Positions 1-6,051 of a stretch of DNA of 7,704 nt are shown here, one piece after another. The notes beneath the pieces are model-generated. The model saw nothing but the letters and a program-made list of their open reading frames with translations. It was not told the DNA's origin and did no database searches. Source of the stretch: Chloroflexota bacterium (GTDB lineage Bacteria; Chloroflexota; Dehalococcoidia; UBA2247; RBG-13-53-26); contig QMOF01000108.1 in assembly GCA_003650185.1 (NCBI GenBank), positions 1 to 7,704 on the forward strand. Direction: 5' to 3'. The translations under genes and the position numbers were made by a program. Position 1 is the first letter of the stretch, and each line of letters begins with the position of its first letter.

Positions 1-1704
1 CGAAAGAGAATTGCCATTGGGAAGACCGCATGCTTTGACGCAGTCCCTGTTAGCGGGGTGGAGAATGCAGCGTACTACTATTCTACCTACGCTGGTGAGG
101 ACAGAGTCGGCGTCTCGCCCAACAGGAAGGTAATGATACTTGGCGGAGGCCCCAACAGGATTGGCCAGGGAATAGAGTTCGACTACACATGCGTCCATGC
201 CGCCTTCGCGCTGCGGGACCTCGGCTATGAATCGATCATGGTAAACTGCAATCCAGAGACGGTGTCGACCGACTACGATACATCCGACAAGCTGTATTTC
301 GAGCCGCTCACCGTTGAAGACGTGCTCACCATCTATGAAAAGGAAAGACCTGAAGGGGTTATCGTCCAGTTTGGCGGTCAGACGCCGCTCAACATTGCCC
401 AGGAGTTGAAAGACAACGGCGTCAGCATTCTGGGCACCACTCCCGAAAGCATAGGTTTTGCCGAGGATAGGGAGCGGTTCAGGGAGAAGATGTTTGCTCT
501 GGGCATACCGCAGCCAGAGAGCGATACGGCCCGTTCGCTCGAGGCAGCCGTGAGGATTGCCGCCAGGATCGGTTACCCTCTCATGGTGAGACCGTCATTT
601 GTGCTTGGCGGTCGCGGCATGGAGATTGTGTACAACGAGACTATGCTGCGGAAGTACGCTGAGGAAGCCATCCGGGTCAGCCCAGAGTACCCAATGCTTA
701 TCGACAGGTTCCTTCAAGATGCCGTAGAGGCGGAGGTGGATGCACTCAGCGATGGCGAGGTGACCTTCGTGGCTGCCATAATGGAGCACATAGAGTTGGC
801 GGGCGTGCATTCCGGGGACTCCGCGTGCGTCATCCCCCCCAGGACGATCAGCCAAGAGCACCTCCAGACCATTGAGGCCTATACCACCAGGATCGCTCGG
901 GAGCTGAGGGTTGTGGGACTGATAAACATACAGTTTGCCATATGTGACGACAGGGTGTATATCCTCGAAGCCAACCCCAGGGCGTCACGCACCGTTCCCT
1001 TTGTGTCCAAGGTGACCGGAATACCCATAGCCCGCATCGCCACCTATCTGATGCTGGGGAAGAGAGTCAACGACTTCCCCGAGCTCAAGAGGCACCACCT
1101 GCCTTACGTTGGTGTTAAGGAAGCGGTATTCCCCTTCAACATGTTCCCGGAGGTTGATCCAGTCCTGGGTCCGGAGATGCGAGCTACCGGAGAGGTGATG
1201 GGGATTGCTGGTACGTTCGGGCTGGCATTCTACAAGGCCGAAGAAGCTGCTGGCTCAAGACTCCCTGTCGAAGGGAATGTCCTTCTCACCACAGCGGACA
1301 AGGACAAGACCGCCCTGCTCCCTGTAGCTGAGAAGGTCAAGCTCCTCCCCTTTAGCATCTATGCCACGGAAGGTACCAGCAGTTTTCTCAAGCAGCACAG
1401 CGTACCGAACACGCCCATAAAGAAGCTTCACGAAGGCAGACCGAACCTCGCTGACGCCATCAAGAACAGGGATATCCACCTAATCATCAACACCCCGGCT
1501 GGAAGCAGCAGCAAGTATGACGACAGCTATATCCGCATGATGGCTATACAGTATAAGGTGCCCTATATCACCACAATGGCGGCCGCTGCGGCCAGCATCG
1601 AAGGCATTGAAGCCATCAGGAAGCAGAAGATATTGCCCAAGTCTCTCCAAGAGTACCACGAGGAGGCTCGCCGCTTGGCAGCGGAGGGGGAGGCTGTAGG
1701 TTGA
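1..1704 (+). CDS. carB: Carbamoyl-phosphate synthase large subunit, C-terminal half (5'-truncated by window edge)
   Basis: The reading frame is open from base 1 with no stop, so the gene begins upstream; a GTG at 58 is internal. About 567 residues are visible, against about 1,070 for the full-length family. They cover the end of the oligomerisation domain (conserved YYYSTY, residues 24-29), the second ATP-grasp unit that phosphorylates carbamate (GGGPNRIGQGIEFDY from about residue 49, NCNPETVSTDYDTSD from about 82, RPSFVLGGRGMEIVY from about 197, EANPRASRTVPFVSK from about 323), and a C-terminal MGS-like allosteric domain (from about residue 430; HEGRPN and INTPAGSS). The enzyme makes carbamoyl phosphate for UMP and arginine, with the CarA glutaminase providing ammonia. 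No catalytic motif seen here is broken. The overlap with pyrK downstream suggests the copy serves pyrimidine synthesis. The identification is very secure. Confidence 0.97.
   Translation, partial: RKRIAIGKTACFDAVPVSGVENAAYYYSTYAGEDRVGVSPNRKVMILGGGPNRIGQGIEFDYTCVHAAFALRDLGYESIMVNCNPETVSTDYDTSDKLYFEPLTVEDVLTIYEKERPEGVIVQFGGQTPLNIAQELKDNGVSILGTTPESIGFAEDRERFREKMFALGIPQPESDTARSLEAAVRIAARIGYPLMVRPSFVLGGRGMEIVYNETMLRKYAEEAIRVSPEYPMLIDRFLQDAVEAEVDALSDGEVTFVAAIMEHIELAGVHSGDSACVIPPRTISQEHLQTIEAYTTRIARELRVVGLINIQFAICDDRVYILEANPRASRTVPFVSKVTGIPIARIATYLMLGKRVNDFPELKRHHLPYVGVKEAVFPFNMFPEVDPVLGPEMRATGEVMGIAGTFGLAFYKAEEAAGSRLPVEGNVLLTTADKDKTALLPVAEKVKLLPFSIYATEGTSSFLKQHSVPNTPIKKLHEGRPNLADAIKNRDIHLIINTPAGSSSKYDDSYIRMMAIQYKVPYITTMAAAAASIEGIEAIRKQKILPKSLQEYHEEARRLAAEGEAVG
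1683..1693 (+). promoter_or_regulatory. Ribosome binding site of pyrK
   Basis: The purine run GGAGGGGGAGG lies inside the end of carB, with its last GGAGG 7 bases before the TTG codon. This strong site makes the rare TTG start believable and implies translational coupling of pyrK to carB. Confidence 0.7.
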
Positions 1705-2516
1705 ACACTGACACCGGGAGCCATATACCAACGGGCCCCACTGCCCGCAGACCGGTCCAGGCAAGGCAGCTAAGCGCCCGAGTCGTTTCCACGGCGCAGG
1801 TGATGCCCGGGGTGTACCTCCTTTGGTTGTGGGCGCCGTACATCACCGAACTATGTACTCCAGGGCAGTTTGTGATGGTCCGCTGTGGCGGTGGGCTTGA
1901 ACCCCTGCTGCGACGCCCTCTGAGTATCCATCGCACCGCCAGCGAAGAGCAGATAGCCCTGCTGTTCAGCGTTGTCGGCAGGGGCACCTTCTTGCTGTCG
2001 CAGCAGCCTGAAGGGGGAGAGGTGGACCTACTGGGGCCTCTGGGTAACGGCTTCTCACTCGATAGTGGCTCACGGCGGGTCCTTCTGATAGCGGGGGGGA
2101 TGGGCATTGCGCCCCTGGTGTTCCTGGCTGATGAGGCCGCGCGGCGAGGGCTGGAGGTGGTACTGCTTATGGGGGCTGCCACTGCCGACTGCCTCTACCC
2201 CGGCTCTCTTTTGCCTTCATCTGTTACCGTTGTCAAGGCGACCGAGGACGGCTCTGCCGGCAGACGCGGGCAGGTAACCGATGTTATTGATGGGCCGGCT
2301 GGCCAGGCCGACCAGGTATTTGCCTGCGGGCCTATGTCGATGTATCAGGCCATGATCGCTCGTGAGTCGCTTCGAGGCAGGTCAGTTCAGGTTTCGCTTG
2401 AGGTGGCTATGGCCTGCGGATTGGGGGCGTGCTACGGATGTAGCATCAAGACCCGGAAGGGGTTGAGGCAGGTTTGCAGGGACGGGCCGGTGTTCGAACT
2501 GGAGGATCTTTTCTGA
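1701..2516 (+). CDS. pyrK: Dihydroorotate dehydrogenase electron-transfer subunit (PyrK-type FAD/[2Fe-2S] protein)
   Basis: This 271-residue flavoprotein resembles the subunit that carries electrons from dihydroorotate dehydrogenase (PyrD type 1B) to NAD+. In order it shows a ferredoxin-reductase-like FAD domain with RRPLSI (71-76), GRGT (93-96) and LGPLGNGF (111-118). An NAD(P)-binding domain with GGMGIAPL (132-139) and ACGP (208-211) follows, then a C-terminal [2Fe-2S] site C239-x4-C244-x2-C247-x11-C259, the usual PyrK spacing. The TTG start overlaps the carB stop (TTGA) and lies 7 bases after a strong GGAGG inside a purine-rich run at 1683-1693, which decides the start. The first 25 residues are not conserved-looking and make the protein slightly longer than usual. 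No pyrD is in the window, so an electron-transfer role with another partner cannot be excluded, although the carB coupling favours PyrK. Confidence 0.9.
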   Translation: MNTDTGSHIPTGPTARRPVQARQLSARVVSTAQVMPGVYLLWLWAPYITELCTPGQFVMVRCGGGLEPLLRRPLSIHRTASEEQIALLFSVVGRGTFLLSQQPEGGEVDLLGPLGNGFSLDSGSRRVLLIAGGMGIAPLVFLADEAARRGLEVVLLMGAATADCLYPGSLLPSSVTVVKATEDGSAGRRGQVTDVIDGPAGQADQVFACGPMSMYQAMIARESLRGRSVQVSLEVAMACGLGACYGCSIKTRKGLRQVCRDGPVFELEDLF

Positions 2517-2517
2517 C

Positions 2518-2525
2518 AAAGGGGG
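2518..2525 (+). promoter_or_regulatory. Ribosome binding site of the yjbQ-type gene
   Basis: AAAGGGGG follows the pyrK stop at once and is 8 bases before GTG 2534. It fixes the start of the gene at 2534/2537 rather than at the upstream ATG at 2474. Confidence 0.55.
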
Positions 2526-2533
2526 TAATACCC

Positions 2534-2950
2534 GTGGTGGAAAGCAGACGAATAAGACTGAAGACCAATGGCAACTGTGACATCATAGACATCACCGGGC
2601 GGGTGGCAAACGAAATCGAGCAGTCGCCTATCAACAATGGCATTGTCACCGTCTTTGCCATCGGGTCGACCGCTGGGGTTTCTACCATTGAGTACGAATC
2701 GGGGCTGTTATCGGACTTTAAGGACCTGTGGGACAGGCTCATCCCGGTCGGCATGGGCTACAAGCACGACCGAGCCTGGGGTGAGGGCAATGGTCACTCT
2801 CACCTGCGAGCCTCGGTTGTCAGTGCATCGTTGACCGTGCCTTTCAACGCCAAGCGGATGGCCCTCGGTACGTGGCAGCAGATTGTCTACGTTGACTTCG
2901 ACAACCGCCCCAGGTCAAGAGAGATCGTGCTTCAGATCATTGGTGAATGA
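2534..2950 (+). CDS. yjbQ: YjbQ/UPF0047 family protein (secondary thiamine-phosphate synthase-like)
   Basis: Starting at the first of two tandem GTG codons, the product is 138 residues, the usual length of the YjbQ (UPF0047, TIGR00149) family. The second GTG, at 2537, is an equally possible start. Recognised family blocks are GNGHSHLRAS, with the conserved His pair in the likely metal/phosphate pocket, the following SASLTVPF, and the C-terminal GTWQQIVYVDFDNRPRSRE. Family members have weak thiamine-phosphate synthase activity that can rescue thiE mutants when overproduced; their normal substrate is unsettled. The start is supported by AAAGGGGG at 2518-2525, 8 bases upstream. An in-frame ATG at 2474 would overlap pyrK by over 40 bases and add residues foreign to the family. 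The gene sits 17 bases after pyrK, so it is probably the third gene of the operon; why it travels with pyrimidine genes is not known. Confidence 0.88.
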   Translation: MVESRRIRLKTNGNCDIIDITGRVANEIEQSPINNGIVTVFAIGSTAGVSTIEYESGLLSDFKDLWDRLIPVGMGYKHDRAWGEGNGHSHLRASVVSASLTVPFNAKRMALGTWQQIVYVDFDNRPRSREIVLQIIGE

Positions 2951-3034
2951 GGGAAGTGGGTGAATCTGACCGCTGCGGCGAGCCGATGCCCGCTATCGAA
3001 ACAGGAACGGTTGAGGACTGCCCAGACGATGCTT

Positions 3035-3529
3035 TCAGGGAGCCTGTAAGCCTATCGAGGTTTTCGGAGCTTCAGCAGTCTCCTTCAGCCTCTTGAGCAT
3101 TTCCGAAACGCTTCGCTCGACCTTGGCCCTCACGACTAGCTTGTCGGCCAGACGCCCGAGCACCCAGCCGGTGGGATTATAGCCGAGGGTTACCGTAACC
3201 ACTGTACCGTAGGGTTCTGGTTGAAGTCGCCACTCTTCTTGCAGCTGCGTGCTGTGGTTGGAGGTCCACAGAATAGCCCTGTTGGGGTGGAAGGACCGGA
3301 TCATGGCAACAGCTTCTTCTCTTGTACCATCAAGGCTGAAGGTCACCCGGCTCATGGAGCCAACCCGAACATGCTTGGTGCTGATTGGGTTGACCCACAT
3401 TATGGTGGGATCCCACTTCGGTGTCTCCTCCAATTGCTTTGTTATCAACTCGAAGCAGCGCTCAGCAGGTGCTCGAATGACGGTGCTTCGAGTGATGGTA
3501 ATAGCCCGCTTCGTCCCCAGGTCACCCAC
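3035..3529 (-). CDS. SRPBCC/START-like ligand-binding family protein
   Basis: From GTG 3529 the product is 164 residues with the look of the SRPBCC (Bet v1/polyketide cyclase-like) helix-grip fold. It opens with ITRSTVIRAPAERCFELI, the typical first strand and helix. A middle follows with charged strands (RVTFSLDGTREEAVAMI, NRAILWTSN, QEEWRLQPEPYGTVVTVTLGY). It ends in a long amphipathic helix (LADKLVVRAKVERSVSEMLKRLKETAE), as expected for a cavity-lid helix. Such proteins bind hydrophobic small molecules or coenzymes; the ligand here is unknown and no catalytic signature is visible. The frame is open to a TTG at 3649 and has another GTG at 3613. I prefer 3529 because AGGG lies 5 bases before it and the fold begins just after, while the extra N-terminal residues are charged and not domain-like. 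The gene converges on the yjbQ-type gene with an 84-base gap. Confidence 0.75.
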   Translation of the reverse strand: MGDLGTKRAITITRSTVIRAPAERCFELITKQLEETPKWDPTIMWVNPISTKHVRVGSMSRVTFSLDGTREEAVAMIRSFHPNRAILWTSNHSTQLQEEWRLQPEPYGTVVTVTLGYNPTGWVLGRLADKLVVRAKVERSVSEMLKRLKETAEAPKTSIGLQAP

Positions 3530-3620
3530 TGTAGCCCTGCCCTCGTCAGATAGGCTCTCGGGGGCAAGGCTAACTATCCGCCGCTGGCGCCTCGTCTTCT
3601 CGTCGCGTCCCACGATGTGA

Positions 3621-3649
3621 AGGGTATACTTACATCCAATGGTTGTCAA
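3621..3649 (-). promoter_or_regulatory. Possible promoter for the SRPBCC gene
   Basis: Reading the minus strand, a perfect TTGACA (3649-3644) is followed after 15 bases by TATACC, or after 17 bases by TACCCT. Transcription would start near 3615, giving either a leader of about 85 bases to GTG 3529 or a leaderless start at GTG 3613. The same TTGACA contains the TTG at 3649, so that codon is unlikely to be the translational start. Confidence 0.45.
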
Positions 3650-3667
3650 GTCTACTCATGGGTGACG

Positions 3668-3679
3668 AGCAATATTGCT
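3668..3679. repeat. Perfect 12-bp palindrome (possible operator)
   Basis: AGCAATATTGCT is a perfect palindrome 18 bases upstream of the TTGACA of the minus-strand promoter and in the gap between divergent genes. Size and symmetry fit a dimeric regulator site, but no second copy was noticed and no regulator gene lies nearby. Confidence 0.3.
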
Positions 3680-3731
3680 GTGCAGTGGGATAGCCTCAGA
3701 TTCGTGTCATGAGGCGAGTAACTCTCGAAAT

Positions 3732-3783
3732 CATTTGCGTCCAAGGCCGGGATGCACAAGCACGTTGGCCCCCTTCGCAAATG
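3732..3783. repeat. Imperfect inverted repeat in the divergent intergenic region
   Basis: CATTTGCG (3732-3739) pairs exactly with CGCAAATG (3776-3783). Next inward, after a three-base bulge, AAGG (3743-3746) pairs with CCTT (3772-3775). The result is a 12-bp interrupted stem around a loop of about 25 bases. There is no T-run on either side, so it is not an ordinary terminator. Confidence 0.3.
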
Positions 3784-3928
3784 GGTAGCTTTGGACTGGT
3801 GTGAAGAGAATCCGCAGCACATGCCCGAAGCATCAATGCGCTGGTTAGACAACCAACAGAGCGGGCTGGCCCGAGGGCGCTCCTCTGATCATTCCCCACA
3901 TAGCAGGCGTCGGGGCCCGGCGTACCTC

Positions 3929-3958
3929 TTGTCCAGTATCCCCATGCGTCGATACAAT
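3929..3958 (+). promoter_or_regulatory. Promoter giving a near-leaderless mRNA for the 3966 gene
   Basis: TTGTCC (3929-3934) is followed, 18 bases later, by TACAAT (3953-3958), a good sigma-70-type -10 box. The ATG at 3966 is only 7 bases beyond it, so the transcript would begin at or next to the start codon. GGAGA at 3960-3964 abuts the ATG and would be largely absent from such an mRNA. Confidence 0.5.
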
Positions 3959-3965
3959 TGGAGAC

Positions 3966-4724
3966 ATGAACGCGAAGCCAGGTAAGTCATACGGCAAGTA
4001 CGTGCCTATCTCCAGCGGCGGTCAGGTGAAGCTCTATCTACCGCTGGAGAGTTGCACTGACGCCGACGAGCTCAGGACCGGCGGCTACGACGTCTCCGGT
4101 GAAGCCCGCGACTTGATGAAGCTGGTGGCACTGATAAAGCAAGCGGAGGCCGCCAGGGCTGAATCGGAGCAGCGAAAGCGACTGTTTGTGCTCGAAAGCC
4201 TCAGGGACTTCTCACAGGCAGCGGGGTCCATTAAGGTGGTCTGCCCTTACTGCCTGGGCAGGATCAATCAGAACTGCCCGTCGCAAGAAGGAGAGGTCCT
4301 CTGCGGTTGGCATGACCAGATCGGCGCCAGGTGTGACGGAAACGCCCTGTACACTATCGACAGAGCCAATCTGGTACTCGGCATACCTGACGTGGAAAAG
4401 TACACCTGCCTGGCGAAAGGCAGCCAGCTCGACCTCGCCATCTACGACCTCGACTATCTCAAAGAAGAGATAGCGAGGAGAAGCATGGCAATTCGCGGTC
4501 TCGGCGCACATGGCGAGGTGCCAATCAGCGACAAAGAGCTGGCTATGATTTTCCCACTGAGAATAAGCATTCAGAGGACCAGACAGACCTTCAAGGAGTC
4601 TGTCTTCGACCTGCTGAAGAAGGATGCAATAGAGTGGCTCAACACCCTCAGCCTTGAGGAACTGGCCACCCTGTTGGAGAGGTCAGCCAGTCAGAGCCAG
4701 TTCTCAGGCAAATGGCAAGGATAA
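3966..4724 (+). CDS. Uncharacterised cysteine-cluster protein coupled to a radical SAM gene
   Basis: I do not recognise this 252-residue protein. It has a short N-terminal region rich in Gly and Ser. A charged, probably helical stretch follows (about 46-82, with QAEAARAESEQRKR typical of a coiled coil). A cysteine cluster comes next: C93-PY-C96, C104, C113 and C123, with H116 between. The C-terminal half (150-250) is mostly helical and without cysteine. CPYC with further Cys/His suggests a small zinc or Fe-S site; this is inferred from spacing only. No signal peptide or membrane segment is visible. Its last 13 bases overlap the radical SAM gene, so the two are surely co-transcribed and probably translationally coupled. 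It could be a substrate-binding partner, an electron carrier or the modified substrate itself; nothing in the sequence decides among these. The ATG start is supported by the promoter immediately upstream. Confidence 0.8.
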   Translation: MNAKPGKSYGKYVPISSGGQVKLYLPLESCTDADELRTGGYDVSGEARDLMKLVALIKQAEAARAESEQRKRLFVLESLRDFSQAAGSIKVVCPYCLGRINQNCPSQEGEVLCGWHDQIGARCDGNALYTIDRANLVLGIPDVEKYTCLAKGSQLDLAIYDLDYLKEEIARRSMAIRGLGAHGEVPISDKELAMIFPLRISIQRTRQTFKESVFDLLKKDAIEWLNTLSLEELATLLERSASQSQFSGKWQG

Positions 4725-5737
4725 GCGTACCATCGCCAGTCTCGTTGGGGGTCTTCCTTTCCTACAAGTGCACCAGCAGGTGCCGCTACTGCATGTATTG
4801 CTGCGCCCCTGATTGGAGTGCCGACTGGATCTCAGAGGCTGACCTGACCAGCATCTTGGAGCAAGTATCAGGAAGGATCAAGCCCAGTCCATACGGCGCA
4901 GAGAGGGTGGGCCTGAACTATGGCCTCCATTTCACCGGCGGGGAACCCTTCATGAATTTCGATCTCTTGCTGAGAAGCGTGGATATCGCCAGCCAGCTAC
5001 GCATCCCGTCGACCTTCGTGGAAACGAACTGCTTCTGGTGCACAAGCGATGCAGACACCAGAGACAGACTGGAGCTGCTGAAGGACAAGGGCCTGAGAGG
5101 GATCCTGGCCAGTGTCAACCCCTTCTACCTGGAGTACGTCCCTTTCGAGAGGACGGAAAGGGCCATAAGGCTGAGCCGTCAGGTCTTCGGTCCGAACGTG
5201 ATGGTCTACCAGGCCGAGTACTACTCTCAGTTCAGGCAACTGGGCATCAGGGGCACCCTGACCCTGGACCAGTACCTTCAGATGGTCAACCTGGAGGAGA
5301 TGAGAAGGTCAGTGGAGCTTTTCCTGACTGGCAGAGCAGCATATGCGCTCGAAAGCTTCTACCCACATCATCCAGCCGACCACTTCACCACTGGCCGCTG
5401 CCAACCCCCGTTCCTCAGGGAGTGGCACAATCATGTCGACAACTACGGCAACTACGTTCCCGGATATTGTGGCGGCATCTCCCTCGGCGATGCGCGTAAC
5501 CTAGACCTCCTGTGCACCGATGGAATTGACGCCGAGTCTCACCCGGTGCTCACGTTTCTGGCCGATGAAGACATGGCGGGACTGCTCGCTTTCGCCACTA
5601 ACGAATACGCATACAAGGAGAGACCTGAAGGCTATGTGTCGCGGTGCCATCTCTGCGTTGATGTCAGAAGGCACCTGGCCGAAGAGGGCTTCGAGGAGCT
5701 GAGACCAAAGGAGTTCTACCGCCACCTCGAGTACTGA
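4712..5737 (+). CDS. Radical SAM protein with probable auxiliary Fe-S site
   Basis: The 341-residue product has the radical SAM signature C20-x3-C24-x2-C27, which holds the [4Fe-4S] cluster that cleaves S-adenosylmethionine. It also has GGEP (76-79), which binds the SAM amino group, and a barrel strand ending in ETN (104-106). Unusual extra cysteines sit right after the core motif (C30, C31) and after ETN (C107, C110). Towards the C-terminus, C230, C253, C312 and C315 surround the phrase VDNYGNYVPGYCGGISLGD. This layout resembles the SPASM/twitch extensions that hold an auxiliary [4Fe-4S] cluster in peptide-modifying and other radical SAM enzymes. A Cys-cluster gene overlaps its start by 13 bases. 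AGG 3 bases before the ATG is a weak ribosome site, which fits coupling. The radical SAM assignment is firm; the reaction and substrate are unknown. Confidence 0.93.
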   Translation: MARISVPSPVSLGVFLSYKCTSRCRYCMYCCAPDWSADWISEADLTSILEQVSGRIKPSPYGAERVGLNYGLHFTGGEPFMNFDLLLRSVDIASQLRIPSTFVETNCFWCTSDADTRDRLELLKDKGLRGILASVNPFYLEYVPFERTERAIRLSRQVFGPNVMVYQAEYYSQFRQLGIRGTLTLDQYLQMVNLEEMRRSVELFLTGRAAYALESFYPHHPADHFTTGRCQPPFLREWHNHVDNYGNYVPGYCGGISLGDARNLDLLCTDGIDAESHPVLTFLADEDMAGLLAFATNEYAYKERPEGYVSRCHLCVDVRRHLAEEGFEELRPKEFYRHLEY

Positions 5738-5784
5738 CCAACCTGTGGCGCCTACTCACCTGCGACTTGCGCTTGCGGCCCCAC

Positions 5785-5805
5785 GGCAAATTTGCCATAT
5801 TGGCA
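5785..5805. repeat. Two overlapping palindromes (operator-like)
   Basis: GGCAAATTTGCC (5785-5796) is a perfect palindrome, and its right half is shared with TGCCA-TAT-TGGCA (5793-5805). The block therefore has three alternating GGCA/TGCC half-sites in 21 bases, an arrangement that suggests a protein-binding site rather than an RNA hairpin. It lies about 250 bases before the cysteine synthase promoter, so its target is unclear. Confidence 0.35.
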
Positions 5806-5970
5806 CCGTGAAACTCCACAAGCGCCTGAGCCGACTATACGACCCGACCGGGGTGATTTCTCACGCCAGTACGTGGGGCTGATTTGCGTAGCGGGTAAAC
5901 GAGCCACGGGGACCCATTCGTAGTATTCGTCTTAGCCACACCTGCCGTGTGGTGCTTGGCAGTCGTTTCC

Positions 5971-6029
5971 AATCAGCCCGCCTGGTAGAGCTATTCGCTT
6001 GCTGCGGGCTGGTTCACACAGAGGTTTTT
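5971..6029 (+). repeat. Hairpin followed by a T-run upstream of the cysteine synthase promoter
   Basis: AATCAGCCCGC (5971-5981) pairs with GCGGGCTGGTT (6004-6014), 11 bp with one G-T pair, around a 22-base loop; TTTTT occurs at 6025-6029. It might end leftover transcription from the radical SAM operon before the next promoter. The 10-base gap before the T-run and the long loop make it a poor match to a standard intrinsic terminator. Confidence 0.35.
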
Positions 6030-6051
6030 CCTTCAGTTGGGCCCGTATGCG

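Larger units (their letters stand above)
3650..3928. other. Non-coding divergent intergenic region
   Basis: No convincing gene is present; the short open frames on both strands have no ribosome binding site and no protein-like pattern. The stretch holds a perfect 12-bp palindrome at 3668-3679 and an inverted repeat with 8-bp arms at 3732-3739 and 3776-3783. It separates the leftward SRPBCC gene from the rightward radical SAM module, so it probably carries control sequences for both. Confidence 0.5.
5738..6051. other. Non-coding region upstream of the cysteine synthase gene
   Basis: No gene is supported here. An open frame running into the cysteine synthase from 5949 has a composition unlike the family and contains the likely promoter, so it is not coding. 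Structures seen are overlapping palindromes at 5785-5805, a 6-bp inverted repeat (5936-5941 with 5947-5952) and a longer hairpin at 5971-6014 followed by five Ts. No clear terminator was found directly after the radical SAM gene. Confidence 0.5.

Noticed and set aside
1616..2182. 188-codon open frame on the minus strand across carB/pyrK
   Set aside because: It lies antisense to two clearly conserved genes and its composition is low-complexity Arg/Ser/Pro, as expected of a shadow frame in G+C-rich DNA.
3221..3620. Plus-strand open frames opposite the SRPBCC gene
   Set aside because: They are antisense shadows; the minus-strand reading gives a coherent helix-grip protein, these do not.
3530..3649. 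Longer SRPBCC protein starting at TTG 3649
   Set aside because: The TTG is part of a TTGACA -35 box and has no ribosome site; GTG 3529 has AGGG at 5 bases and lies right before the conserved fold. GTG 3613 remains a weaker alternative.
3752..3985. Open frame of 77 codons on the + strand and overlapping minus-strand frames in the divergent region
   Set aside because: No ribosome binding site, no domain-like pattern, and the + frame runs through the promoter and start of the Cys-cluster gene.
5936..5952. Short inverted repeat CCACAC/GTGTGG as terminator
   Set aside because: Only 6 bp with a 5-base loop and no T-run follows; too weak to call a terminator on its own.
5981..6026. tRNA-like pieces (TGGTAGAGC and GGTTCACAC)
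   Set aside because: They recall D-arm and T-arm sequences, but no D-stem partner, anticodon stem or acceptor stem can be formed around them.
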